Assembly (NCBI GenBank): GCA_025935735.1 | Contig: JAICUS010000375.1 | Location: 1-6,096, forward strand | From: Solirubrobacteraceae bacterium | GTDB taxonomy: Bacteria > Actinomycetota > Thermoleophilia > Solirubrobacterales > Solirubrobacteraceae | Direction: 5' to 3' | DNA length: 6,096 nucleotides | Part shown: positions 1-6,096 of the stretch, one piece after another | How the letters are laid out: each line of letters starts with the position of its first letter | Numbering within the stretch: the stretch's first letter is position 1 | Position numbers and translations under genes: made by a program | Notes under the pieces: model-generated | The model's database searches: none | What the model was told of the DNA's origin: nothing | What the model saw: only the letters and a program-made list of their open reading frames with translations

Positions 1-466
1 CTACGGCAACCGCATCCTGCTGATGGCCGCGCCGCTGTTCACCGACGTCGCGGACCCGGTCGAGCGCCTCGCCCGCACGCACGACGCGCTGATGGTCATG
101 AAGGAGCGCCACCGCGCGCTGCCCGCCGACCTGCTGCAGGACGCCAACCACTTCATCCCGCCGGCCGTGTTCGCCCGCGCCGCCCGGCTGACGTTCGGGT
201 TCTCCACCAGCCGCCCCGGCCGCCCGACCTGGAACCTCGTCATCTCCAACGTCCCCGGCCCGCAGTTCCCGCTCTACATGGCGGGCGCGCGGCTGGAGGC
301 CCACTACCCGGTGTCGGTGATCACGGACGGGATGGGGCTGAACATCACCGTGATGAGCTACATGGGCCACATGGACTTCGGGATCGTGGCCGACCGCGAC
401 CAGATGCCGGACGTCCAGAAGCTCATGAGCTGGCTGCCGGAGGAGCTGGCCGCGCTCATGCCGTAG
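1..466 (+). CDS. Wax ester synthase / diacylglycerol acyltransferase (WS/DGAT), C-terminal part
   Basis: This partial gene enters from the left edge; the first whole codon is at 2, and 154 codons plus TAG are visible. The family esterifies a diacylglycerol or fatty alcohol with an acyl-CoA to make storage triacylglycerol or wax esters at the inner membrane face or lipid droplet. The visible part matches the C-terminal WS/DGAT domain (DUF1298). It has the conserved NLVISNVPGP segment (NVPGP at 248-262), followed by the family-typical stretch running from FPLYMAGARL through GMGLNITVMSY to the FGIVADRD motif. Family members are about 450-480 residues, so roughly the last third is here. The catalytic HHxxxDG motif lies outside the window, so activity cannot be judged. 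The gene converges on the MMPL gene with an 11-bp overlap (456-466). Family assignment is secure; substrate choice (wax ester or triacylglycerol) is unknown. Confidence 0.93.
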   Translation, partial: YGNRILLMAAPLFTDVADPVERLARTHDALMVMKERHRALPADLLQDANHFIPPAVFARAARLTFGFSTSRPGRPTWNLVISNVPGPQFPLYMAGARLEAHYPVSVITDGMGLNITVMSYMGHMDFGIVADRDQMPDVQKLMSWLPEELAALMP

Positions 467-2624
467 TCGCCTGCGGCTCCGGCGGCTCGACCGACAAGTG
501 CGGCAGCGCCCGGTCCAGCCGCCGCGGCAGCCACCAGTTCGCGGGGCCGATCTTGTGCATCAGCGCGGGCACGAGCACCGTGCGCAGGACGAACGCGTCG
601 AGGAAGACCGCGCCGCCGAGGCCGATGCCGAACTCGCTGATGATCCGCTGGCCCTGGAAGATGAACGACAGGAAGATCACGATCATGATCGTGGCCGCGG
701 CGGTGATCACCCGGCCGGTGTCCGCCTGCCCGACCCGCACCGCGCGCCCGTTGTCGCCGGTGTGGACCCACTCCTCGTGCATGCGGCTGACCAGGAACAC
801 CTGGTAGTCCATCGACAGGCCGAACAGGATGGCCAGCAGCATCACCGGCAGGAACGCCTCGATCGGCCCGGGGCGGCCGATCTCCACCAGGCCGCCCGCC
901 CAGCCCTTCTGGAAGACCGCGGTGACCAGGCCGAACGCGGCGCCCGCGGCCAGCAGGTTCATCACCGCCGCGGTGAGCGGCACCACGATGCTGCGGAAGG
1001 CGACCATCAGCAGCAGGCAGCCGAGCAGCACGATCACGGCGAGGAACAGCGGCAGCTTGCCGGTGAGGACGCCGGCGAAGTCGTCGAAGATCGCGGTCAG
1101 GCCGCCCACGTAGACCTTCACGTCGCTGCCGCGCGTGGCGGCCGGCACGACGTCGTTGCGCAGGTGGGTGATCAGGTCGCTGGTCTGGGCGTCCTGCGGC
1201 GCGTGCCGCGGCACGACCTGGACGATGGCCACGTCGCCGGTCTTGTTGAACACCGGCGGCGAGACCGACACGACCTCGGGCGACTGCTTCGCCGCGGCGG
1301 CGAGGCGCTGGACGACCGGCGCGTCCTGCTGGCCGCCCGGCGTGCGGGCCACGAGCTGCAGCGGGCCGTTGAAGCCCGGGCCGAACCCCTGCGCGAGCAG
1401 GTCGTAGGCCTTGCGGGTGGTGGTCGACGCCGGGTCGCTGCCCGCGTCGGAGGAGCCCAGCCGCAGGCTGAGGAACGGCACGGCGATCAGCAGCATGAGC
1501 GCCGTGGCGGCGATGGCCAGCGGCACCGGGCGGCGCTGCACGAACGCGCTCCAGCGCGCCCAGAAGCCCTCGGCGTGCACCTCGTGCGCGCCCTCCTCGG
1601 CCAGCCGGCGGCGCTCGCGGCGGCTGAGGACCTTCATCCCGAACAGGCCGAGCAGCGCGGGCATCAGCGTGGAGGCGGCGATCATCGTGGTCACCACCGC
1701 CACGACCGTGGCGATGGCCGCGCCATTGAGGAAGCTCACGCCGAGCACGAGCAGCCCGAGCAGCGCGACGCACACCGTGCCGCCGGCGAACAGCACCGCG
1801 CGCCCCGCGGTGTCGAGCGCCAGCTGGACGGCCTCGTCGGGCGGCCGCCCCGCCTTGATGGCGTTGCGATGGCGGGTGATGATGAACAGCGCGTAGTCGA
1901 TCCCCACGCCGAGGCCGATCAGCGTCGCCAGCGTCGGCGCGAAGGTGGCGATCGTCACCGTGCCGGCCAGCAGCCCGTCGAGCGCCAGCGCCACGCCCAG
2001 CGCGAGGATCGCGCTGATCAGCGGCAGCAGCATCGCGAACAGCGAGCCGAACGCGATGTAGAGCACGATCGCCGCCACGAAGACGCCGATGAACTCCGCC
2101 GGCCCGCCGGGCGGCTTCTGGATCGCCTGCTCGATGCCGTTGCCGCCGAGCTCGACCTGCAGGCCGGCCGTGCCGGCCTTCTGCGCGGTGTCGATCAGGT
2201 CCTGGTAGACGGACTTCGGGATGTCCTGCGGCAGCTTGTCGAAGTTGACCGTGGCGAACGCGGTGCGTCCGTCCCGGCTGACCTGCCGCGCGCCCTGCCG
2301 GGTGAACGGGCTGACCACGCCGACCACGTGCGGCAGCTTCTCGACGCGGGCGAGCATCGCGCTCACGCGGTCCTTGACCGCCGGGTCGGTGACCGTGCCG
2401 CTGCGTGTGTGCAGGACGATCTGGGCGGTGTCGCCCGACTGGGTGGCGAACGAGCGCTGCAGCAGCTTCAGCGCGCGGGTCGACTCGGTGCCGGGGAGCG
2501 AGAACGAGTCGGAGTACTGGTTGCCCACCGCCTGGCTGATCCCGCCGAGCACGATCAGGCCGGCGATCCAGGCGACGAGCACGACGATGCGGTGCCGGAA
2601 GCACCAGCGAGCGAGGGGAGCCAT
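456..2624 (-). CDS. MMPL-family (RND superfamily) membrane transporter
   Basis: This encodes a 722-residue inner-membrane protein of the MMPL family. Members use proton-motive force to export lipids, siderophores or other hydrophobic molecules. The layout is a duplicated RND fold: TM1 (about 13-31), an extracytoplasmic loop (35-176), a TM2-6 block (178-328), a basic cytoplasmic linker (330-365), TM7 (368-386), a second loop (390-522) and a TM8-12 block (523-690). The proton-relay Asp-Tyr pairs are present in both halves: D243-Y244 in GVGIDYALF and D606-Y607 in GLSMDYQVF. The ATG at 2622-2624 is chosen because family-like sequence ([12 protein letters not shown]) begins there. The frame stays open upstream to a GTG at 2711, but that extension is antisense to kynA and looks unrelated. 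No good Shine-Dalgarno precedes the ATG. A TACCCT on the minus strand (2641-2636) could act as a -10 for a nearly leaderless message, which is weak inference. Length suits the smaller actinobacterial MMPLs. Substrate is unknown. Confidence 0.95.
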   Translation of the reverse strand: MAPLARWCFRHRIVVLVAWIAGLIVLGGISQAVGNQYSDSFSLPGTESTRALKLLQRSFATQSGDTAQIVLHTRSGTVTDPAVKDRVSAMLARVEKLPHVVGVVSPFTRQGARQVSRDGRTAFATVNFDKLPQDIPKSVYQDLIDTAQKAGTAGLQVELGGNGIEQAIQKPPGGPAEFIGVFVAAIVLYIAFGSLFAMLLPLISAILALGVALALDGLLAGTVTIATFAPTLATLIGLGVGIDYALFIITRHRNAIKAGRPPDEAVQLALDTAGRAVLFAGGTVCVALLGLLVLGVSFLNGAAIATVVAVVTTMIAASTLMPALLGLFGMKVLSRRERRRLAEEGAHEVHAEGFWARWSAFVQRRPVPLAIAATALMLLIAVPFLSLRLGSSDAGSDPASTTTRKAYDLLAQGFGPGFNGPLQLVARTPGGQQDAPVVQRLAAAAKQSPEVVSVSPPVFNKTGDVAIVQVVPRHAPQDAQTSDLITHLRNDVVPAATRGSDVKVYVGGLTAIFDDFAGVLTGKLPLFLAVIVLLGCLLLMVAFRSIVVPLTAAVMNLLAAGAAFGLVTAVFQKGWAGGLVEIGRPGPIEAFLPVMLLAILFGLSMDYQVFLVSRMHEEWVHTGDNGRAVRVGQADTGRVITAAATIMIVIFLSFIFQGQRIISEFGIGLGGAVFLDAFVLRTVLVPALMHKIGPANWWLPRRLDRALPHLSVEPPEPQATTA
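2613..2620 (+). promoter_or_regulatory. Ribosome binding site candidate for kynA
   Basis: The purine run GAGGGGAG lies inside the first codons of the divergent MMPL gene. Its GAGG part is 6 nt from the ATG at 2623, and its GGAG part is 8 nt from an in-frame GTG at 2629, so it can serve either start. A second purine run, GGAGGG at 2634-2639, is 13 nt from the in-frame ATG at 2653, a less favourable spacing. The RBS therefore favours 2623 or 2629 but does not choose between them. Confidence 0.5.
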
Positions 2625-3498
2625 GGGTGTGGCGGAGGGTACTGTCCACCCGATGGACAACCTGCGCCAGGTCGAGGAGGGCGTCACCCGCGATTTGCGC
2701 GGGCGGCTCACCTACGCGGGCTACCTGGATCTGGAGCGTCTGCTCGCGGCCCAGCACCCGCTGAGCGTCCCCGAGCACCACGACGAGCTGCTGTTCATCG
2801 TCCAGCACCAGACGTCGGAGCTGTGGATGAAGCTGATCATCCACGAGCTCGACGGGGTGCTGCACGCTCTGGCGGCCGGCGAGCTCGGGCCGGCGCAGAA
2901 GGGCCTCGCGCGGGTCAAGCAGATCCAGCGCCAGCTGTTCGAGCAATGGGCCGTGCTGGCCACGCTGACCCCCAGCGAGTACGTCAAGTTCCGCGGCGTG
3001 CTCGGCGACGCGTCGGGCTTCCAGTCGCTGCAGTACCGGATCATCGAGTTCCAGCTGGGCAACAAGAACCGGCAGATGCTCTCGGTGTTCCGGCACGCGC
3101 CGGACGAGCAGGCGCGGCTGCGGGGCGTGCTCGAGGCGCCCAGCCTGTACGACGAGTTCCTGCGCCACCTGGCCCGGCGCGGCTATCCGGTGCCGGCTTC
3201 GGCCGTCGAGCGCGACTGGTCGGAGCCGCACCGCCGCCGCGAGGACCTGCTCCCCGTCTTCAAGGCGATCTACGAGGCGCCCGAGGCCGACTGGGAGTCC
3301 TACGAGCTGTGCGAGGAGCTCGTCGACGTCGAGGAGAGCTTCCAGCTCTGGCGCTTCCGCCACATGAAGACCGTCGAGCGGATCATCGGCTACAAGCGCG
3401 GCACCGGCGGCTCCTCCGGCGTCGGCTTCCTGCGCCGCGCGCTGGACCTGACGTTCTTCCCCGAGCTGCTGGACGTCAGGACCGAGATCGGGACCTGA
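2623..3498 (+). CDS. kynA: Tryptophan 2,3-dioxygenase
   Basis: This cytoplasmic haem enzyme, typically a tetramer, oxidises L-tryptophan to N-formylkynurenine, the first step of the kynurenine pathway. The 291-residue product aligns from memory to Xanthomonas campestris TDO without gaps at an offset of +7. All key residues are kept: F58 and H62 (F51, H55; in VQHQTSELW), Y120 and R124 (Y113, R117), L127, S131 and G132, the proximal haem ligand H247 (H240; in WRFRHMKT) and T261 (T254; in RGTGGSSGV). The N-terminal Y31, Y34 and L35 match the residues that reach into the neighbouring subunit's active site. Start choice is uncertain: ATG 2623, GTG 2629 (289 aa) and ATG 2653 (281 aa) all keep the conserved core, which begins at about residue 12. 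No formamidase or kynureninase gene adjoins it. Its 3' end overlaps the tetR-type gene by 23 bp. No convincing promoter was found upstream, inside the MMPL gene. Confidence 0.96.
   Translation: MGVAEGTVHPMDNLRQVEEGVTRDLRGRLTYAGYLDLERLLAAQHPLSVPEHHDELLFIVQHQTSELWMKLIIHELDGVLHALAAGELGPAQKGLARVKQIQRQLFEQWAVLATLTPSEYVKFRGVLGDASGFQSLQYRIIEFQLGNKNRQMLSVFRHAPDEQARLRGVLEAPSLYDEFLRHLARRGYPVPASAVERDWSEPHRRREDLLPVFKAIYEAPEADWESYELCEELVDVEESFQLWRFRHMKTVERIIGYKRGTGGSSGVGFLRRALDLTFFPELLDVRTEIGT
2643..2659. repeat. 17-bp inverted repeat at the MMPL/kynA divergent start
   Basis: TGTCCA-N5-TGGACA is a perfect palindrome with 6-bp arms, lying 19 bp upstream of the MMPL ATG and within the first codons of kynA. 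It covers the alternative kynA ATG at 2653. It could be an operator for an unknown regulator of one or both genes, or a small RNA hairpin in the kynA message. A repeat of this size is expected several times by chance in 6 kb, so only its position makes it notable. Confidence 0.35.
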
Positions 3499-4213
3499 TC
3501 AGCGCCTCCATGCCGTCGAGGATGCGCTCGAGGCCGAAGGCGAACTCCTCGTCCGGCGGGTCGGCGCGATCGAAGACGCCGGCGGCGAGCACGGCGTGCA
3601 GCGCGGGGAAGCGCTCGGCGTCGGTCAGCGCGCGCAGCGTGTCGGCGTAGCCGCGCATCGCCGCGTCGCCTTCTTTGAGGAAGCTCTCGGCGACCTGGCT
3701 CATCACCGTCACGTGGTTGGTCACGTAGCCGCTGAGCATGAGCACGACCGAGGGCTTCTCCCCCGGCTCCAGGCCCGTGCCGTCGAGCGCGGCCAGCGCG
3801 TCCTCGAACCAGGCGACCGCGTGCGGCGCGAGCGGCGGCCCGGCGATCGGCGCGTTGACCGTCCAGGGGTGCCGCCACATCGCCTCCATCGTCGTCCGGG
3901 CCCAGCGCTCCAGCCGCGGCCGCCAGCCGCCGCCGGCGGGCGCGGGCGGCACCTCGCCGAGCGCCGCGTCGACCATCAGCGCCAGCAGCTCGTCCTTGGA
4001 CGCCACGTAGCGATAGAGCGACATCGCGCCGGTGTGCAGCTCCTTGGCCACCCGGTTCATCGACACGGCGTCGAGCCCCTCGGCGTCGGCGACCGCCACG
4101 GCCGTCGCGACGATCCGCTCGAGCGTCAGGCCGGGCCTCGGGCCCTTGGCCGGCGGCGGCTTGACGCCCCACGCCGCGGCGATCCCGGGAGACAGGCCTT
4201 GACCTTCCATCAT
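3476..4213 (-). CDS. TetR-family transcriptional repressor (TetR_C_1 type) of the adjacent exporter
   Basis: This encodes a 245-residue ligand-responsive repressor. The N-terminal helix-turn-helix spans about residues 29-75: [20 protein letters not shown] is followed by [20 protein letters not shown], with the recognition helix around 61-69 and then the usual [11 protein letters not shown]. The rest (about 95-245) resembles the all-helical TetR_C_1 ligand-binding and dimerisation domain, common in regulators beside drug exporters. Two consecutive ATGs (4213 and 4210) are possible starts; the only SD-like motif is a weak AAGG about 10 nt upstream. It is transcribed divergently from the DrrA/DrrB-like operon across a 64-bp gap holding two palindromes. 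Autorepression and control of the exporter are therefore likely, by inference. The 3' end overlaps kynA tail-to-tail by 23 bp. Family assignment is firm; the ligand is unknown. Confidence 0.93.
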   Translation of the reverse strand: MMEGQGLSPGIAAAWGVKPPPAKGPRPGLTLERIVATAVAVADAEGLDAVSMNRVAKELHTGAMSLYRYVASKDELLALMVDAALGEVPPAPAGGGWRPRLERWARTTMEAMWRHPWTVNAPIAGPPLAPHAVAWFEDALAALDGTGLEPGEKPSVVLMLSGYVTNHVTVMSQVAESFLKEGDAAMRGYADTLRALTDAERFPALHAVLAAGVFDRADPPDEEFAFGLERILDGMEALIRSRSRS

Positions 4214-4227
4214 TCTGCGTATACCTT
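4199..4227 (+). promoter_or_regulatory. Putative sigma-70-type promoter of the exporter operon
   Basis: TTGACC (4199-4204) is followed after exactly 17 nt by TACCTT (4222-4227). These are good matches to vegetative -35 and -10 hexamers, in a GC-rich genome where such matches are rare. The -35 lies inside the first codons of the tetR-type gene. The -10 overlaps the centre and right arm of the first palindrome, so repressor binding would block RNA polymerase directly. The predicted transcript starts near 4234, giving a leader of roughly 44 nt that contains the second palindrome. Confidence 0.55.
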
Positions 4228-4233
4228 ACGCAG
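4215..4233. promoter_or_regulatory. TetR operator O1 (inverted repeat)
   Basis: CTGCGTA-N5-TACGCAG is a perfect 7-bp-arm palindrome, 19 bp in all, starting one base upstream of the tetR-type ATG. It has the size and symmetry of a TetR dimer site, and the core TGCGTA-N5-TACGCA recurs at 4237. It covers the putative exporter -10, and would also block transcription of the repressor gene. That the adjacent TetR protein binds it is inferred from position and symmetry. Confidence 0.8.
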
Positions 4234-4236
4234 TAG

Positions 4237-4253
4237 TGCGTACGTCATACGCA
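4237..4253. promoter_or_regulatory. TetR operator O2 (second copy of the same palindrome)
   Basis: TGCGTA-N5-TACGCA has the same half-sites and spacer length as O1, with its centre 21 bp away. That is two helical turns, so dimers at O1 and O2 would sit on the same DNA face and could bind cooperatively. The arms of O1 and O2 facing each other also form TACGCA-N4-TGCGTA, giving four alternating half-sites. O2 lies just downstream of the predicted exporter transcription start. Confidence 0.8.
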
Positions 4254-4264
4254 GAAACCCTATC

Positions 4265-4270
4265 GCGGAG
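4265..4270 (+). promoter_or_regulatory. Ribosome binding site of the ABC ATPase gene
   Basis: GCGGAG lies 7 nt before the ATG at 4278. It decides the start: the frame is open further upstream to a GTG at 4236, but that codon lies at the edge of the operator palindromes and has no RBS. Confidence 0.7.
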
Positions 4271-4277
4271 ATCCCGA

Positions 4278-5159
4278 ATGAGCGAACCGGCAGTCGAGGC
4301 GGCCGGCCTCGAGAAGTCCTACGGCGACGTCCGGGTGCTGGACGGCGTCGACCTGTCCGTGCGGCGCGGCAGCGTGTTCGCGCTGCTCGGGCCCAACGGC
4401 GCGGGCAAGACGACCACGGTCAAGATCCTGTCCACGCTGATCGCGCCCGACGGCGGGAGCGCCCGGGTGGCGGGCCTCGACGTGGTGCGCGAGCGCCGGG
4501 CGGTGCGGCGGCAGATCAGCCTCACCGGCCAGCACGCGGCGGTGGACGAGCTGCAGACCGGCGCGGAGAACCTGTTCACGATGGCCCGGCTGGCCGGGTT
4601 GGAGCGCCCGCGCGCCCGCGCGCGGGCAGCTGAGCTGCTGGAGCGCTTCGGCCTGGCGGAGGCGGGCGGGCGCCGCGCCGGCACCTACTCGGGCGGGATG
4701 CGGCGGCGGCTCGACCTGGCCGCCGGCCTGGTCTCGCGCCCGGCCGTGCTGTTCCTCGACGAGCCGACCACGGGCCTGGACCCCCGCAGCCGCCAGGCGA
4801 TGTGGGAGGTGATCGGCGAGCTCGTGGCCGACGGCGTGACCGTGTTCCTGACCACCCAGTACCTCGAGGAGGCCGACCGGCTGGCCGAGCGGATCGCCCT
4901 CATCGACGGCGGCCGGATCGCGGCCGAGGGCACGCCCGCCGAGCTCAAGCGCCGGGTGGCCGGCCCGCGGCTGGACGTGACCATGGCCGACGGGCGCACC
5001 CTGAGCGTCGCCACCGACGGCAGCGCCCCCTCGGTCCGCGCGCTGCTCGACGAGCTCGACCCCGCCGGCGACGCCATCGCCGCCTTCGCCCTGCACGACC
5101 CCACGCTCGACGACGTCTTCCTCGCCCTCACCGCTCGCCGGGAGCTCGCCCATGTCTGA
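4278..5159 (+). CDS. ABC exporter ATP-binding protein, DrrA-like (daunorubicin resistance family)
   Basis: This 293-residue cytoplasmic ATPase energises the membrane partner encoded just downstream. All ABC motifs are visible: Walker [10 protein letters not shown] (38-46), Q-loop Q85, signature YSGGM (137-141), Walker B VLFLDEP (157-163) and D-loop GLDP (166-169). The H-loop position holds glutamine (Q194 in TTQYLEEAD) instead of histidine, as in DrrA of Streptomyces peucetius. The C-terminal [11 protein letters not shown] (275-285) matches the LDEVF element of DrrA that is linked to assembly with DrrB. Together these place it in the DrrA subfamily of ABC-2 drug exporters rather than among general ABC ATPases. 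Its stop overlaps the permease start by 8 bp, so translational coupling is likely. Expression is probably controlled by the divergent TetR protein. The substrate, perhaps an antibiotic or lipid, is not shown by the sequence. Confidence 0.95.
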   Translation: MSEPAVEAAGLEKSYGDVRVLDGVDLSVRRGSVFALLGPNGAGKTTTVKILSTLIAPDGGSARVAGLDVVRERRAVRRQISLTGQHAAVDELQTGAENLFTMARLAGLERPRARARAAELLERFGLAEAGGRRAGTYSGGMRRRLDLAAGLVSRPAVLFLDEPTTGLDPRSRQAMWEVIGELVADGVTVFLTTQYLEEADRLAERIALIDGGRIAAEGTPAELKRRVAGPRLDVTMADGRTLSVATDGSAPSVRALLDELDPAGDAIAAFALHDPTLDDVFLALTARRELAHV

Positions 5160-5898
5160 CGCGCTGACCCTCTCCGGGCGCTGCCTGCGCCTGTCGCGCC
5201 GCAACGTCGAGGCCGTCCTGACCTCGCTGATGCTGCCGATCATGCTGATGCTGTTGTTCGTCTACCTGTTCGGCGGGGCGATCGAGACGGGGACGGACAA
5301 GTACGTGACCTACGTGGTCCCCGGCCTGCTGCTGCTGTGCGCCGGCTACGGCGCGTCGGTCACCGCGGTGTCGGTCTGCCACGACATGGCCGGCGGGATC
5401 GTGGACCGCTTCCGCTCGCTGGACGTGAGCGGCGCGGCCGTGCTGGCCGGCCACGTGACCGCCAGCGTCGTGCGCAACGCCGCCTCGACCGTGCTCGTGC
5501 TCGGCGTCGGCGTGCTGGTCGGCTTCCGTCCGCACGCGAGCGCGCTCGACTGGCTCGGCGCGGCCGCGGTGCTCCTGGCCTTCGTCGTCGCGCTGTCCTG
5601 GTTCGCCGCGGTCATCGGGCTGCTGGCCAAGACGCCCGAGGGCGCGAGCGGCTTCACGTTCTTCGTGATGTTCCTGCCCTACCCGAGCAGCGCGTTCGTC
5701 CCGGTCCACACGATGCCCGGCTGGATCCAGGGTTTCGCCACCCACCAGCCGGTCACGCCGGTCATCGAGACCCTGCGCAGCCTGCTGCTCGGCACCCCCG
5801 CCGGCACGAGCCCGTGGCAGGCGGTCGCCTGGTGCGCGGGGATCCTCGCCGTGTCGGTCGCGCTCTCAGCCGCCCTGTTCCGCCGGCGGACGGCCTGA
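5152..5898 (+). CDS. ABC-2 type exporter permease, DrrB-like
   Basis: This 248-residue membrane subunit pairs with the preceding ATPase. Hydrophobicity suggests six transmembrane segments, at about 21-43, 53-76, 106-125, 134-158, 165-186 and 222-243, the standard ABC-2 layout. Typical family segments are the cytoplasmic loop DMAGGIVDRFRSL (78-90), which probably contacts the ATPase, and the SSAFVPVHTMPGWIQ region followed by HQPVTPVIETLR before the last helix. The ATG at 5152 overlaps the upstream stop in ATGTCTGA and has GGGAG (5140-5144) 7 nt before it, so coupled translation is likely. Length is close to the usual 250-280 residues. The 3' end overlaps the next, opposite-strand gene by 33 bp. 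With the TetR-type repressor it forms a complete regulator-plus-pump module. Confidence 0.94.
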   Translation: MSDALTLSGRCLRLSRRNVEAVLTSLMLPIMLMLLFVYLFGGAIETGTDKYVTYVVPGLLLLCAGYGASVTAVSVCHDMAGGIVDRFRSLDVSGAAVLAGHVTASVVRNAASTVLVLGVGVLVGFRPHASALDWLGAAAVLLAFVVALSWFAAVIGLLAKTPEGASGFTFFVMFLPYPSSAFVPVHTMPGWIQGFATHQPVTPVIETLRSLLLGTPAGTSPWQAVAWCAGILAVSVALSAALFRRRTA

Positions 5899-6096
5899 GA
5901 CCGCGAGCGCCGCGCGGGTGCGGCCGCAACTCGCGCAGCGGTGGCCCGTCACGTTGGCGGTCCCGTCGTGCGGGCAGTCCCACACGTAGCCGAGCAGCCG
6001 CACCATCTCGTCGTAGGACACCCGGTCGTGCTCCGGGAAGCGCCGGCGGAAGCAGGTGAGCAGCTGCGGGTCGGTCAGCAGCGCCTGGTGGCAGAC
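5866..6096 (-). CDS. Unrecognised protein with a Cys/His putative zinc-binding motif, C-terminal part
   Basis: A minus-strand frame is open from the right edge to TGA at 5866-5868, giving 76 codons; its start presumably lies outside the window. I do not recognise the family. The visible part starts VCHQALLTDPQLLTCFRRRF, continues with a probable helix (YDEMVRLLGY), and then has W39-D-C41-P-H43 followed by N48, H52, C54 and C57 (GHRCASCGRTR). The W-x-C...N...C-x2-C pattern loosely recalls a RanBP2-type zinc finger, but the second cysteine is replaced (CPHD) and the spacing is one residue short. A degenerate zinc ribbon is equally possible. Coding is supported by the sensible composition of this frame compared with the arginine/proline-rich alternatives. 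It converges on the permease gene with a 33-bp overlap. No function is proposed. Confidence 0.7.
   Translation of the reverse strand, partial: VCHQALLTDPQLLTCFRRRFPEHDRVSYDEMVRLLGYVWDCPHDGTANVTGHRCASCGRTRAALAVSGRPPAEQGG

Noticed and set aside
2521..2622. A kynA promoter inside the 5' end of the MMPL gene.
   Set aside because: TTGCCC at 2521 has no acceptable -10 hexamer at 16-18 nt, and no other pair of hexamers stood out, so no promoter is annotated.
2625..2711. A 29-codon N-terminal extension of the MMPL protein from the GTG at 2711.
   Set aside because: Family-like sequence begins at the ATG at 2624. The extension is antisense to conserved kynA codons, lacks a clear RBS and does not resemble an MMPL N-terminus.
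358..3363. A 1001-codon open frame on the minus strand.
   Set aside because: It covers the MMPL gene in another frame and is antisense to kynA. The Arg/Ala/Gly/Pro-rich product has no recognisable motif.
498..3650. A 1050-codon open frame on the plus strand spanning the MMPL and kynA genes.
   Set aside because: It is antisense to the MMPL gene and out of frame with kynA. Its product is a low-complexity run of Arg, His, Asp, Gln and Ala with no domain, as expected where high GC removes stop codons from shadow frames.
3390..4172. An alternative 260-codon minus-strand frame over the TetR gene.
   Set aside because: The overlapping 245-codon frame has a clear TetR helix-turn-helix, while this one is Arg/Ala/Gly-rich without domains.
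4604..4635. GC-rich inverted repeats (CCCGCGCG...CGCGCGGG and GCAGC-TGA-GCTGC) as possible hairpins.
   Set aside because: They lie in the middle of the ATPase gene and are explained by an Arg/Ala-rich helix with GC-biased codons. No T-run follows.
5879..5890. The perfect palindrome TCCGCCGGCGGA at the end of the permease gene as a terminator.
   Set aside because: It has no loop and no T-tract and sits inside two overlapping coding regions. Short GC palindromes are common at this base composition.

Overview
The window is very GC-rich, with coding bias typical of an actinomycete. Its gene families also fit: a wax ester synthase/diacylglycerol acyltransferase, an MMPL transporter, and a TetR repressor divergent from a DrrA/DrrB-type exporter. 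A Streptosporangiales-like or related high-GC actinobacterium is plausible, but genus cannot be set from the sequence alone.

Layout, left to right. (1) The 3' third of a WS/DGAT acyltransferase gene (+) runs in from the left edge and ends at 466. (2) A complete MMPL transporter gene (-) occupies 456-2624 and converges on it with an 11-bp overlap. (3) A complete tryptophan 2,3-dioxygenase gene, kynA (+), starts at about 2623. Its first candidate ATG shares two bases with the MMPL start codon inside a CCATGG palindrome. (4) A TetR-family repressor gene (-) at 3476-4213 overlaps the end of kynA by 23 bp. (5) A short AT-richer gap at 4214-4277 carries two tandem copies of TGCGTA-N5-TACGCA, with centres 21 bp apart. 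A promoter-like TTGACC-17-TACCTT reads toward the exporter, and its -10 lies in the first palindrome. (6) An ABC exporter operon (+) follows: a DrrA-like ATPase (4278-5159) and a DrrB-like permease (5152-5898), overlapping by 8 bp. (7) The 3' part of an unrecognised cysteine/histidine-containing protein gene (-) overlaps the permease end by 33 bp and leaves at the right edge.

Working together: the TetR protein probably represses the exporter operon and itself through the two palindromes, and is released by a small ligand that the pump exports. This is a self-contained efflux module. The dioxygenase catalyses the first step of tryptophan catabolism to kynurenine, but no other kynurenine-pathway gene is in view. 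The acyltransferase and the MMPL protein both belong to lipid-linked families, but they are on opposite strands and no operon links them. The only real intergenic gap is the TetR/exporter regulatory region; every other gene boundary overlaps or abuts. I see no tRNA, rRNA, CRISPR array, insertion sequence or convincing intrinsic terminator. I found no clearly new system. The most informative features are the double operator, the divergent start-codon overlap with a nearby palindrome, and the uncharacterised protein at the right edge.
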